A DNA stretch of 64,000 nucleotides from Jacaranda mimosifolia (GCA_018894105.1 CM032125.1:35697032-35761031); one strand, 5' to 3'. Positions 11,801 to 22,131 are shown, counted from the first letter of the stretch. Notes: a model not told the origin generated them from the letters alone. Numbers and translations are program-made.

Positions 11801-13956
11801 ATGCAGCCATCTATTGTGTTTCTGAGATCATGTCACTTGAGTGGGACTCTGCAAATCTGATCATCTGGTATGTTGCTGAGTTTCATGTTTATATTTGGAA
11901 TTGATAATTGTCCGTCGCAATGTTCTGTAAAGTAAAGAAGACTGAGCATTTGATGCTTTATTGATTGTCTGTTTGACTAAAGTTACTGACAGGCACTTCC
12001 ATTGGAGGCATTAAAGCATGGAATGTAGATGCCAAGCGAGTTGTATATGATCTCAACTCAACAGAAGCATACCCCAGGTGCTCTTCATTCTCATTTGTAT
12101 ATTCTTCTATTCCTATCTGCCGTCCACTATCTTTCCCTTTTGCTTTTATCTTTTCTAAGAATCATCACTAGAAGCATGTTTTTGCAGCCGAGCCTCACTT
12201 TCTTTGTCATCATTGGTTTTGTGCTTCTGTCATTTCTCAATGTTGGACCTGAAATGCAGCCCCGTGGAGCCTATTTTTGTTTCTGCAGCAGCAGCATCCA
12301 CAAGGTAGTTTTGCAGCTTCTAGCTTCTTTTTGCCCTTTGCACCATGGATATGTGATTCTGTGAAAGTTTCTTTGCAGGAGAGGTACTGACTCTTTTGAT
12401 AACTTGGGATTTGCTTCATCGGCAGTGTGGAACACGAGGACATGGAAGGCTATGGCACGTAATTGTCTGTCTGATAAATATGTTTGTGAATCTAGATCTG
12501 TTTTCTGTGCCTTTGAAACAAAGATTTTCATGTGTACTCACTTCTTTTCAACTTTTTTGAAGACAGTCCTTCCTCTTAGTAAAGATCCACCAGCAGTGAC
12601 CTCATTGAGTTTCAATCACAATGGAAAGCTTTTAGCAGCTGCTGCCACTGATGGAATGATTCATATGTTTGGCATCCTTTTCCTTGTCTTCTACAGAATT
12701 ATTCTCTCTTTTTTTATCATGGTCTTGATATGGCATGAATAGTTATACCAAATAGCAAGTGCCTACACACCTTAACTGAGGAAAGACATGTCTACTGGCC
12801 AAAAGTTACTGCATGGCCTGCTCATGATTCTGGAATTAGTTCCATTCATTTTTGCCCCGTTGAGACCAGCATCTTTAGCTTGGGAACTGATGGAAATGCA
12901 AGTATCTTTGATAACTCTTGGTTATCCTTTGCAGTTGCATAAATTATGAATTTGAGTAGTTAGCTTTTATCTTTTGAAACTATTTCATCATGAGTTTTAG
13001 ATTTTTGAATGGAGCTTGCGCAGTCAAGGCAAAATTCTTTGGTCAAGAAATTGTAGCAGGTACGAAGTTAGTTATTGTGTGGCATAGTTATATCCATCTT
13101 CTTTATTTCTCTTGGACATGAGAATTTTTTCCCTTCATTTGGCAACTCCAATTTCCATTTGCCTGATGCCTGTTTATGCTTCCACAGCACAAAGATGGAT
13201 ATTTGGCCCGTAGTTTATATATGAATTATCTTCTTTATGTGGTCAATGACAAAAACAAGAAAAATTGAATCTACATTGGAAGAATTGCCATGTCTTTATT
13301 TGCAGTAACCACCAAAGACATGAAAACCATCAAATCTTTGCCTGTTCTTACCATCCATCCTCAAGAAGGGTTATATTTCTCTAATTCTTCTCGCCCCAAA
13401 ACTAGCTGTATCACCACAAGCAACCTTTCTATTTCGAATTATCTATTGAAACGTGCTAGATAGGGTTCAATTTATTAATCTAGAAATGATATCAAATTTC
13501 TTGTAATGATTAGTACAAATTAAGAACTTTGGTACTAAGCTAATTAATTGTCTAATCCCGGTTTTACAAGCCTAAGAATTCATCCCATTGGAGACAGGAA
13601 ATGGCTTTAGATGCTGAAGAGAGGAGATTTCTATTGATATCTTGTTCAACAACAGCACCAATATACCAGGTAACCGAAACAGCCTGATTTTCTCTTCTTG
13701 TAAGCATCTTCACCTTATTTCAATGATTGAGCACTTGAAAAGATGAAAAATCAGTTTTTTTACAATAATTTTTTCTCCTTCCTTACTTAATTGTGGACAA
13801 GTTCGCAGCCATTGTGGACAAGTTCACAGTCAGATGGATGGCATGAAAACTCTTTTTCATGGTGGATCAATCACAACAGTAGATTGGCATCCAACTGTGC
13901 TTATCTTCTTGACAGGGTCAGTTAATTACCCTATCAAGGTCACATCGATATTATGA
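8831..13956 (+). pseudogene. WDR91-like (LisH-like N-terminus plus WD40 repeats), decayed gene
   Basis: The order of conserved pieces matches a plant WD repeat-containing protein 91 from first Met to last residues. The first exon starts MEKMKFAEELVREFLVFRGF and has the RYYIVNALKCGRKDK block. Next come IPYLQNPHLDPQFRV (9288 on), a coiled-coil exon (ISSERDTVNRLKKDVGQL, about 10430) and WD40 pieces SFLGHTSPISCSRF (11329), GGIKAWNVDAKRVVYDLN (12005), DPPAVTSLSFNHNGK (12589), WPAHDSGISSIHF (12815), IFEWSL (13003) and ITTVDWHP through a TGA at 13954. Damage includes a 1-nt deletion after 9148 (frame leaves at GRKDK, stop at 9167-9169), a 67-bp tandem duplication of the coiled-coil exon (10353-10481) and an in-frame TGA at about 10777. 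WDR91 in other eukaryotes controls endosomal PI3P with WDR81. This copy is probably non-functional. Confidence 0.78.
10353..10481 (+). repeat. 67-bp tandem duplication inside the WDR91-like coiled-coil exon
   Basis: The stretch 'gccttattgaagatcagttc' to 'gtctcaagaaaga' occurs twice in a row with about 67-bp period and a few mismatches. It partially duplicates the exon encoding ISSERDTVNRLKKD and breaks the normal exon order, supporting pseudogene status. Confidence 0.85.
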
Positions 13957-14853
13957 TGTTCTCTTGTGTTTTTTTTTTTTACTTCTGTATTCAGTCTTTC
14001 TTGTTTTTATTTAATTTTTCTTTTTTTTTGTTGGGGGGGGGGGGGGGGGGGTTGTTGGGGATTGGTGGTGGGGGTGGTAGAGAGAGAGAGTGGTTGTAGA
14101 GTGCAGTGGCTGCTTCTTCATTTTTTTTTTTTTGGGTTGGGGGTGGGGGTGCCTACAGTTGTTTGGGAGGTGATGGGATGGGGTAGTAATTCTGTGCAAA
14201 TTATTTTTTTATAATTAGCCTCTGTGTAATATAATGTAGTTTTTAAAGAGCCTTGTGAAAGGAGATGATGTTGAAAAATTGATTCGTAAAACATAATTGT
14301 GGAAACCAACACAATCTATGTAATATGTTGGCCTTTCATTTGATAATCTTTTTAACTGCTAAAATTTTTGTTTGCGATCATTATGTTATCAATATATCTT
14401 GTGAGAATAAAATCTGCTTGAGTTCAACTTGGGCTCACTAGTTCACAATATGCTTAAATGCCTATCTGTGTAAGTCAGTATCAGATTTAGTGTCTATAAA
14501 GGTGGTTGCATTAAAAATTTAAAAAGAGTTGAGAGTCTATAACTATGCATGGATTGATAATACATAACTAGTGCTTCATTTGTGAGATAATTAAATTTTA
14601 TAATATTAGTATTTGTATGTACGAAAGATTGAATGCTTCGCATAGTTAAGAAAGAGAAAAGAATAAGAATAGTAATGATGTGTTGAAACACAAGATAGAA
14701 CGCCACATGGTTGAGCATTGCACTTTTATCGGTAGATGGAACAACCTTGAGCTATGAAATGCTGAACAAATTCCTTCAAAAAGACAAACCCCCTTGCAAC
14801 TAAAACGAAAGGATGTTGAATAATTGAATTTGATACTCACATGGGCCCTTAAG
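13957..14853. other. Intergenic: G-rich tract and LRR-downstream duplicate
   Basis: After the WDR91-like stop there is a T-rich stretch and then an unbroken run of 19 G (14033-14051), followed by more G clusters up to about 14160. From about 14330 to 14645 the sequence matches 22125-22460 (for example the 'tgctaaaatt' / 'gcgatcattatg' region). The last 100 bp (14766-14870) is a partial copy of the 3' end of the LRR gene itself (14970-15075). The G run also creates spurious open frames in both directions. Confidence 0.65.
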
Positions 14854-15075
14854 CTACCTTTGATTCTCGTCACAAATGGCAGAAGTCCCTCCAATTTGGA
14901 CATTCAAATTACTGTTTAAGAAGAAAATAAACCAACTAATTGACAAATTCAGTCCTTTTGAGAATTTCAATGATGCAAAAAGACAAATACACCTTGTAAC
15001 TAAAACAGAAGGATGTGGAATAATTGAATTAGATATACTCACATTGGCCCTTAAACTGCTTCTGAGTCTTGTCGC
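14766..15075 (-). repeat. Partial tandem duplication of the LRR gene 3' end
   Basis: The segment 14970-15075, coding for SSLRANVSISNSI and flanks, is imperfectly repeated at 14766-14870 (coding potential KGSLRAHVSIKFNY). Both share 'aaaaagacaaa', 'aactaaaac', 'aataattgaatt' and 'gggcccttaa' / 'tggcccttaa'. The duplication probably changed where the reading frame ends. Confidence 0.75.
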
Positions 15076-17802
15076 ACATATATTTGTTGTCACGTGCAAC
15101 CAATCTCTAATCCTATCAAAGGAATTAAAATAGGCATGTCTCCACGAGTTCTTGACTACCAAAGTACCAATAATTCCCCAGAATCCAACAATGAAACCTA
15201 AGACCACAAATATGTAAAACTCATAGGTTACAAAGCCATCATTTTCCTCAAAAGCATTCTCTGGCCTTGCATTCTTAGCTATGGGTGGATTAGGACCATC
15301 TCCAGGGCATATTGTTAGAGGGCGGCCGCAAAGTTCCCTATTCCCATCATATGCAGATGCATTAAAGCTTTGTAATTGAGTGCCTATTGGAATTTTACCA
15401 GACAAATTGTTGTTTGACAAGTCTAGAACAGCCAAATTATGCAATTCTGCAAGGCCAAGGGGAATCTCACCAGAGATCTGGTTTCTTGACAAGTCAAGAC
15501 ATTCTAGCATCTCCATCTGACCAATATTTGAAATTATGCCTCCACTCAAATAATTTCTGGACCGGTTCAAAGAAATTAATGCTCTCATCTCGAAGAATTC
15601 ATGAGGGATGTTTCCAATGAACCTATTGCTCGAAAGATCAATAAGTCTAAGAAGTCTCAGTGTGTTTTTATATTCAGATTCCTGTCGTTTCCATTGTACC
15701 AATGCATAGTCAATGAGCAGTATAGAATCATGATGAGTATAAATGGCAAATTGAATTAGAGGAATATAACTTCGAGTTGTTTTTTTCTTTTTAACCAAAG
15801 AAGTGAAATTGTTGAAACATGGAGGAATTCTTCCGGATATTGAATTCCTTGAGAGGTCCAAGATTTGAATCTCAGTTAAATAGCAGATTTCTGGAGGGAT
15901 ACTTCCATTGAAATTGTTGTGCCCAAGGCTGAGAACAGTCAAACGTAGTTGTGTTCCTAGCCATGTCGGGATATTTCCTGATAACTTGTACTTGTTTCCT
16001 CCAACATCAATCATTTCCAAATTTTGGCAATTCTTCAAAGCAAAAGGCAACTCCCCAGAGAAATTATTACCATGTAAGTGCAACGTATAGAGGTTAGTAA
16101 GAGAGCCCAAACTGTGTGGAATATTGCCAGAAAATTTATTGTTGGATAAATTGAGAATGCATAAGTATGTCATCTTCTCCCAACAGTTGGGAAGCTCTCT
16201 AGAAAACTGATTATTTGAGAGGTCAATTACGTAGAACCAATGAAAGGGTGCATTTGTGCATATTGATGAAATTGATCCCAAAAACTTATTGTTGGACAAT
16301 TGCAATATGCTAGAATTGGGATGAAACAATGGTAGATAACCTGAGAAATTATTAAAACTAATATCTATCATAGCAAAATCAATGAAGTTTGATGACAAAT
16401 CAGGAATCCTACCACTAATCTGGTTATGAGAGAGGTTTAAATAAATTATTTTTTGAGACAAATCCCACAACCATTTAGGTGCTTCATCTGATATATTAGC
16501 ACAAGAGAGATCAAGCTCAGAAAAATTAGTCTGAGTTCGAAGCCATGTGGGGAAGCGAGTGCCCATGTTGCAAGATGCTAGTGAAATAAAATCCAACTGA
16601 AAAGGAGGCACCCAATCAGCAGTGAAATTCAAGACGAAAGAATTGAAGGACAAATCCAACACTTTCAAGTTTCGGAGTTTTGAGAGGTGAGCATCAGAAA
16701 TTGTTCCTTGTAAGGAATTGAAAGAAACATCCAAAGTCTTAAGCATGGAAAGTTGCCAAAGACTTGCAGGTAAAGACCCGCTCAATTGATTTTTATATAA
16801 ACTCAAAAAAATTAAGGATGAAAATTGGGTAAAATCAGGCAACGGACCATAAATTTTATTTCGACCCAACTCCAAAATCTCTAGTGAGTCCTTTGCTCGA
16901 AAAGATAACTTGTGAAACAAATCAGGGAGGGGTTCTGATAAGCTATTCGATGATAGATTTAATGTTTGCAAATGACTTAAATTCCCCAAGGATTTTGGAA
17001 TTCCACCTGTTAGCCCATTCCATGACAGATCAAGAGACTCAAGCAAAGTAAATCTCCCAAAGCCATCAGGAATGGTGCCGAGTAAGTCATTACCAGACAA
17101 GTCTATGCTACGGAGACTTGTGCTTATGTTGAACAACCAACGATATGCAGAAGAAGTGAGCTGGCAGAAGCTCAAGTGCAATTCTGTCAGAGAAGGAAGC
17201 TTCAATATATCTTGTAGCAAATTGGTACCTCTCAAGTAAGAATAGCTCAAATCAAGTACGGACAATGACGAGAGATTAGAAAGCCAGTCGAGGTTCTCAA
17301 ATGCCAGTTCATTATACCCGAGTTTAAGTGTCCTCAATTTGGTAAGATTCCCCAACTGATAAGGAACAACACCAGAAAAGTTAGAATCCATCAAATTCAA
17401 GTGTTGTAAGTTCTTCAAGGAACCAATGAAATTTGGAATGTCATCATTTCCAAAATCATTCCAACTCAGATCCAAATCATTCAAATAATTCAACTCAAGC
17501 AGAGCGCTGCTAATCTTACCTCTCAATCGAGCATAGTAGGACTTGCTACTAAGTTGGAGATTGATTACATGACCAGTCTCATTGCTACATTCTACTCCAT
17601 TCCATTGGCAGCATTCCTTTTTCGCATCTTCACTTCCCCACGACGAGAGATTGCAATAGTCATCTATAAGGCCTTCCTTGACTTTGAGAAGAGCTTCTCT
17701 CTCCTTTGGTATGCACTTCAATGCTGCAAAAACAGAATCGTACTGCAGGCAAAGTGACAGCAATAGCAATAATATAATAACTAATCCTTTATAATTCATC
17801 AT
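14854..17802 (-). CDS. LRR receptor-like protein, EIX2-like, 982 aa
   Basis: Intronless gene for a plant pattern-recognition receptor-like protein, a cell-surface LRR protein without a kinase domain. Residues 1-26 form a signal peptide (hydrophobic LVIILLLLLSLCL, cleavage likely after VFA). An LRRNT cap follows with Cys pairs (CNLSSW, CCQWNGVEC). LRRs of the LxxLxLSxNxLxGxIP type run to about residue 830, interrupted by the usual island (ALVQWKRQESEYKN) before the last four LRRs. Next come an acidic juxtamembrane region, a transmembrane helix at about 862-883 (FYIFVVLGFIVGFWGIIGTL) and a short cytoplasmic tail. Family members such as tomato EIX2 bind fungal xylanase and signal through SOBIR1/BAK1; the ligand here is unknown. 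The tail is odd: it runs about 55 residues past SNSI, where the pseudogene copy at 1115 stops, because the stop codon is not conserved. A T in place of LNLS (LNRSRNYL) is a small LRR deviation. Start MM at 17802 fits the signal peptide. Confidence 0.93.
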   Translation of the reverse strand: MMNYKGLVIILLLLLSLCLQYDSVFAALKCIPKEREALLKVKEGLIDDYCNLSSWGSEDAKKECCQWNGVECSNETGHVINLQLSSKSYYARLRGKISSALLELNYLNDLDLSWNDFGNDDIPNFIGSLKNLQHLNLMDSNFSGVVPYQLGNLTKLRTLKLGYNELAFENLDWLSNLSSLSVLDLSYSYLRGTNLLQDILKLPSLTELHLSFCQLTSSAYRWLFNISTSLRSIDLSGNDLLGTIPDGFGRFTLLESLDLSWNGLTGGIPKSLGNLSHLQTLNLSSNSLSEPLPDLFHKLSFRAKDSLEILELGRNKIYGPLPDFTQFSSLIFLSLYKNQLSGSLPASLWQLSMLKTLDVSFNSLQGTISDAHLSKLRNLKVLDLSFNSFVLNFTADWVPPFQLDFISLASCNMGTRFPTWLRTQTNFSELDLSCANISDEAPKWLWDLSQKIIYLNLSHNQISGRIPDLSSNFIDFAMIDISFNNFSGYLPLFHPNSSILQLSNNKFLGSISSICTNAPFHWFYVIDLSNNQFSRELPNCWEKMTYLCILNLSNNKFSGNIPHSLGSLTNLYTLHLHGNNFSGELPFALKNCQNLEMIDVGGNKYKLSGNIPTWLGTQLRLTVLSLGHNNFNGSIPPEICYLTEIQILDLSRNSISGRIPPCFNNFTSLVKKKKTTRSYIPLIQFAIYTHHDSILLIDYALVQWKRQESEYKNTLRLLRLIDLSSNRFIGNIPHEFFEMRALISLNRSRNYLSGGIISNIGQMEMLECLDLSRNQISGEIPLGLAELHNLAVLDLSNNNLSGKIPIGTQLQSFNASAYDGNRELCGRPLTICPGDGPNPPIAKNARPENAFEENDGFVTYEFYIFVVLGFIVGFWGIIGTLVVKNSWRHAYFNSFDRIRDWLHVTTNICATRLRSSLRANVSISNSIIPHPSVLVTRCICLFASLKFSKGLNLSISWFIFFLNSNLNVQIGGTSAICDENQR

Positions 17803-19073
17803 CTCTTTTTTTTCTTTTGAGATGAAAAGAACTTAAAAGGCAAAAAATATAAAATATGGTTTCAAAGGTTATGGCTTTCTGGAATTCTCTTTTATGTTTG
17901 AGACAAGTGGTGGTGTATTGGTTTCATATAAAGACTACCATTTATAGTAGTAATATTCCTACGATATATATTGCCAATTTGGACTCTTCAAATCAGATAT
18001 TGCATCCCCACTTGACTTGAGTCTATGATATATAGTCATGCCTTCTTAAATAAACACGACACTGTCCACAATAACAAAGATAGCTACATAATTGCTAGTT
18101 TTCTATCTCAATTCATCTTAATTTTTTTAGTTTGCGATATTTCAATTGATGTGGGAAAGACTTGTGTCGAATGAGTGCAAAAAGTTGATAATTTCTTAAA
18201 TTAATTCAGCCAAAGTCATGAGCTCTTAGTATCTTAAATATGTTTAAAAGCTTATAATCTCTTAAATTAATTATTTGGTAATGCTTTAAAAAAATAAATT
18301 TATAAACTTAAAAAATAAGATACTTGAAACTTATACATTGGTTACAAAATGTACCTCACATCTTATTTTTTAAATATCGTATGAAGTTGTTCAATGGACT
18401 GATCATATAATATTTAAAATAGTTCTTTTACACTTGTATTATTTTACTTTTACTACATATACTAATATATCAAATGATTTTTTTATATTATAAAACTTAT
18501 TTTGGAATATCTTATAAGCTATCCAACCTTATTTTATACATCCGAACTCTAATGATTCTAATGATTTATTATTATTACAACTAAAGTAATAGATTGAATT
18601 AAAGGTAAAGGAGGATTGCATGCACAAAAGAAAATGAAAAAAATACATTATAATTGAAATTTTGTGAACAGTACTTATGTATATGGCATCATTCTTTAGA
18701 TATTAAAATATGGTCATTTTATGAGTTTAGCAATGACAATATAGTTTTTTTTCTTTTCTTCGTTCTCTCTAATGTATTTTTTTTCTTTATATTTATTTAT
18801 TTATTCGTTTTCCTTCTACTATTTTATTTCAAATTTTTTCCTTTTACTTATTTTGAAAATTCTACATTAAAAATAATAAAAAGTTAAAGTAACATGTAAA
18901 AAAAAAAGTAAAAAATATTGTATTTATTTGACACTATAAATTAAAAATTTTAGAAACACTCATTGAGTGTGTGACAATTGTAAGTTTGCAGAAACAGAGG
19001 AGAAGTTTGATAACGAATAAAAATCACAAAACAAATATAAAACGTTAAAATTCTTATATGTATATATATATAT
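17803..19073. other. Upstream region of the LRR receptor-like gene, AT-rich
   Basis: Contains the presumed promoter and 5' leader of the LRR gene (just above 17803), then about 1 kb of AT-rich DNA with poly-A/T tracts. I see no gene or recognisable element beyond short homopolymers. Confidence 0.5.
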
Positions 19074-19130
19074 ATATATTTGGTATCGTTTTCCTTGTCT
19101 TGTACAGAATTTTGTTACGGCATAAAATAT
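19074..19130 (+). pseudogene. WDR91-like intron/exon scrap
   Basis: About 55 bp ('tttggtatcgttttccttgt' then 'cttgtacagaatt') matches the WDR91-like pseudogene at 12668-12725. It is a remnant of a second, otherwise lost copy of that gene in this array. Confidence 0.6.
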
Positions 19131-19256
19131 TTATACTTAATAGTGGCATGCATAATCATGTTTGCAATAATTTTGTAATCATTATGCCACTAATTGCATC
19201 TTTGTGCGCAAGAAATCGGTCCGTTACTATAATTTTTTTATATCAAATAAATTATT

Positions 19257-19360
19257 TTTTTTTATTTATACACACGCTATCAGGAGTCCGTTAGGGCTCG
19301 AACTCCTGACCTCTCACATTATGTGAGAGACTCATGCCGCTGGACCACAGGCCACTCGAC
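19257..19360 (-). mobile_element. tRNA-derived SINE
   Basis: On the minus strand this has a pol III A-box-like stretch (TGGTCCAGCGG) and a B-box-like stretch (GAGTTCGAGCCC) about 40 bp apart, then a short body and an A-rich tail (TATAAATAAAAAAAAA). It is flanked by a 19-bp target-site duplication TTATATCAAATAARTTATT (19238-19256 and 19361-19379, one mismatch). The structure and long duplication fit LINE-mobilised SINE insertion. The promoter resembles a tRNA, but the region cannot fold as a full tRNA gene. Confidence 0.85.
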
Positions 19361-19439
19361 TTATATCAAATAAGTTATTGATAGAGATTGGAAGAGTTAT
19401 TCATATCTAATAGCCTATATTAAACACGACCTAAAAAAA

Positions 19440-20300
19440 TAACAATTAAATACAACTCTGAAACTTAGGTATCCCCTGTCAATGGAGTTAGCTTCGACTA
19501 TATTTTTCAATATTAAACTCCTAATCATCACTTTTTTGGGACATTTATTTGTTTTACAGGGACATTATTTTTTAAATTCTTTATTATTTTTTCTAACACA
19601 AAAGTCATTAGAAAAACAGGCATTGATGTAATTACTTTGAGCCCTTTTTCAATTGCTCAAGAAATAGTGACTTCTCATTGCTCAAAAAATTATTCATCTC
19701 TACGTGCACTCCGGGCAGCCCTCTTTGTGGAATATAAGGCTCTTTAATTTGTAGATTAGACTCTGAGTGAGTCGAGATCTTTGTGGAAAAATGAATACAT
19801 AGACAAACAAGAGTGGAGAGCATTAAGTCATGATGTTGATAGTCAGGACCTTCTTTAACGTTTTGTTGGTCTCATGAAACAGTCACTCGGTAATACAAGA
19901 GAAAGCCTCTAATATTTCACCATTTTAACATTAACGAAAATGCAGCATTTATAGCAAACATTCAATTCAACAACTTTATTCACACTCAAAATCTATATAT
20001 TACCATCCTAAGCCGTCCTCTTGACCTGTGTGATAACAGGTTCTGTGTTTTCATCAAAATCAGCCAACTTGCCAACAAGACCATCTTCCTCAACTATTCC
20101 AGAGACAGTGACTTCTTTCTTATTCATCTCTGCGTGTATTCTGGGCAGCCGCCTGGCGGGTCTAATGGAATTCCAAAAGGTTCTTTAGCAAACTAAACTC
20201 TGAGTGAGTCAGGGTCTTCATGGAAAAACGAATACACAAACAGCAATGGAGCTCTCCAGCCTGTAAGTTATGATGTTGACAGTCGGAACCTTTTCTAACG
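19440..20300 (-). pseudogene. TIMELESS 3'-end duplicate, left part
   Basis: Copy of TIMELESS exon 19 (19450-19560 vs 24181-24294) and exon 20 plus 3' flank (19990-20090 vs 23015-23115; 'ggttctgtgttttcatcaaa' shared). Parts of the 3' flank are present twice within it: the 'gtgcactccgggcagcc' / 'gtgtattctgggcagcc' stretch recurs at 19700 and 20136, with the original near 22715. The coding parts have indels and no intact frame. Confidence 0.8.
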
Positions 20301-20305
20301 TTAGG

Positions 20306-20652
20306 TTTTAGTGTTCCACATCAGTGAAATAAATAAATTGTGGTCTCTATATATGGTCTTGGACAATCCTCATCTCTTGAGCTAGCTTTTGGGGTTGAGT
20401 TAGGCCCAAGGTCCATTCTTTAACATGGTATCGGAGCCACTCATTCCCGATGTTGGGTTAGCCAATATTGTTGGGCCACCGATTTTATGTTATTCCACGC
20501 TCCAAATGTTCATTCCTAGGCGTGAGCAGGTGTGTTAGTGTCCCACATCGATGAAATTAATAAATTATGGTCTCTATATATGGTCTTGGACAATCCTCAT
20601 CTCTTGAGCTAGCTTTTGGGGTTGAGTTAGGCCCAAGGTCCATTCTTTAACA
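20306..20652. mobile_element. TRIM (terminal-repeat retrotransposon in miniature), 347 bp
   Basis: Two 120-bp direct terminal repeats lie at 20306-20425 and 20533-20652. The right one starts TGTTAGTGTCCCACATCG and both end TTCTTTAACA. Directly after the left repeat comes TGGTATCGGAGCC (20426-20438), a near match to the initiator-Met tRNA primer-binding site. The internal region is only about 107 bp, with no coding capacity. A 5-bp target-site duplication TTAGG flanks the element (20301-20305, 20653-20657). The left repeat begins TTTTA instead of TGTTA, a single mutation. This is a complete non-autonomous LTR element inside the TIMELESS-tail duplicate. Confidence 0.93.
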
Positions 20653-20984
20653 TTAGGTCAGTCTTGAAAGACATAGTCACTCGGTAATAAAAGAGAAAAC
20701 CTTTAATATTTCGGAATCCATCCCTTACGGCATTTGTACATTAACTAACGGTTAACATGTTTGTGCATGCCAGTTGAACTTTATTCATCCTCTCAGTCTT
20801 GAAAGACATAGTCACTCGGTAATAAAAGAGAAAACCGTTAATATTTCAGAATCCATCCCTTACGGCATTTGTACATTCAATATACATATTACAAAAAATG
20901 TAGCATTCAATTGAACAAACTTTATTCATCCTCTCAAAGAAATGTACATTAACTAACGGTTAACATGTTGTTTGTGCATGCCAG
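20653..20984 (-). repeat. TIMELESS 3'-flank duplicate, right part, itself repeated
   Basis: The stretch beginning 'gtcagtcttgaaagacatag' and including 'tcactcggtaataaaagaga' and 'catcccttacggcatttgta' occurs at 20653-20760 and again at 20793-20945. Both match the native TIMELESS 3' flank at 22875-22990. The short piece 'taactaacggttaacatgtt' also occurs twice (20743 and 20947). Confidence 0.8.
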
Positions 20985-21084
20985 TTGAACTTTAGCACGC
21001 GATCTCAATGTCTTAGCTTGGTGATTCTGCAGAATTATGTTGTCTTTCTTTTGATCATGATTTTTTGTGGCATAATTTACCACC

Positions 21085-21200
21085 AAATAGAAAATAAATA
21101 CAACTTAACTGGGGAAAGATATGTCGGCTGGCCAGCAAGTTACTGGATGGCCTGCTTATTATTCTGCAATTAGCTCCATTATTTTTGGGCCGGATGAGAT
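21085..21200 (+). pseudogene. WDR91-like exon scrap (WD40 repeat)
   Basis: Matches WDR91-like 12763-12880. 'aacttaactggggaaagata' and 'tgcttattattctgcaatta' correspond to the segment encoding WPKVTAWPAHDSGISS. Only one exon-sized piece remains. Confidence 0.75.
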
Positions 21201-21208
21201 ATGTCTCT

Positions 21209-22123
21209 TAAGGCTGTCAAAGAAGCGGATTTTAATCAAATTCGATTCAAACTCAATCTGATTATTTAGGATTTTTAACAGATAAAAGATTGGACTGATA
21301 TGATTCAATTAAAAAAGTTCGTAATTTGAAATAAATAGAGCGAATATGAATATTGCTCAATCCGATCTATTAATAATCTGAATCCGAATATATTTAATAT
21401 TATACATATATATATATATACCCACATGGTCCTATAACAATACCAAAGTGGATATTTGGATAAAGAAAGTAATAAACTCCTATGCAATATATGAAATTAT
21501 ATACTTTTTATATAAATTATTAGATTTCAAGATTATTTATATCATAATTACATTAATTGTTTCTCTATTTTTATAACAAAAATGATGTGGGAACTGGGAA
21601 GAATAGTGAGTAGGAGTTGAATGCCATGATATGGCAAGAATGCAATGTAAATCTCGATTTAATCAAAATGAGTTTCTTTTTTATAGAACTTTGAGTCTAT
21701 AGTTAATTGATTAAGAACAAGGTATAAGTATGTATTTATAATATCAAATAAGTACTATTATCAGCAACAAAATCTAAAATTTAATGATCTTGTAAATGAA
21801 CGTGATTGAATTAAATTCTATTATTACTTTTAAGTGATCAATAGACTTGAACATTTATTCATCAATTTGTTTTTTTTTTTTAGGATGACTGTTTTGAATT
21901 TGGATTTTACTAAATTTTTAGAAAGATAATAAATATATGATTAATTTTGAAGTATTCAGATTTGGATTTTTTTGAATATCCAACTTTTATTTGAATTCAA
22001 ATATGGTTATACCAACCACAAATCCAATGGATCTTGGATCGAATATGAATCTAACATATTACTTTCAGATTTGGACTTGAATCCAGCATGATTTGATCCG
22101 AATGCAACCCATTAACTGTCCTA
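21209..22123. mobile_element. hAT-type MITE, 915 bp
   Basis: An AT-rich insertion bounded by terminal inverted repeats TAAGGCTGTCAA (left) and TAGGACAGTTAA (right, reverse complement), with internal GGAT/ATCC-rich repeats in opposite orientation at the two ends. It is flanked by an exact 8-bp duplication ATGTCTCT (21201-21208 and 22124-22131), the length typical of hAT elements. The homologous stretch near 14315-14340 lacks the insertion. No transposase is encoded. Confidence 0.85.
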
Positions 22124-22131
22124 ATGTCTCT

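Noticed and set aside
13966..14214. Open frames on both strands at the G-run
   Set aside because: Created by homopolymers (Gly or Pro runs) and with no homology.
19270..19350. Possible tRNA gene
   Set aside because: A and B boxes are present, but the acceptor and anticodon stems do not pair as a tRNA. The A-tail and 19-bp duplications show a SINE.
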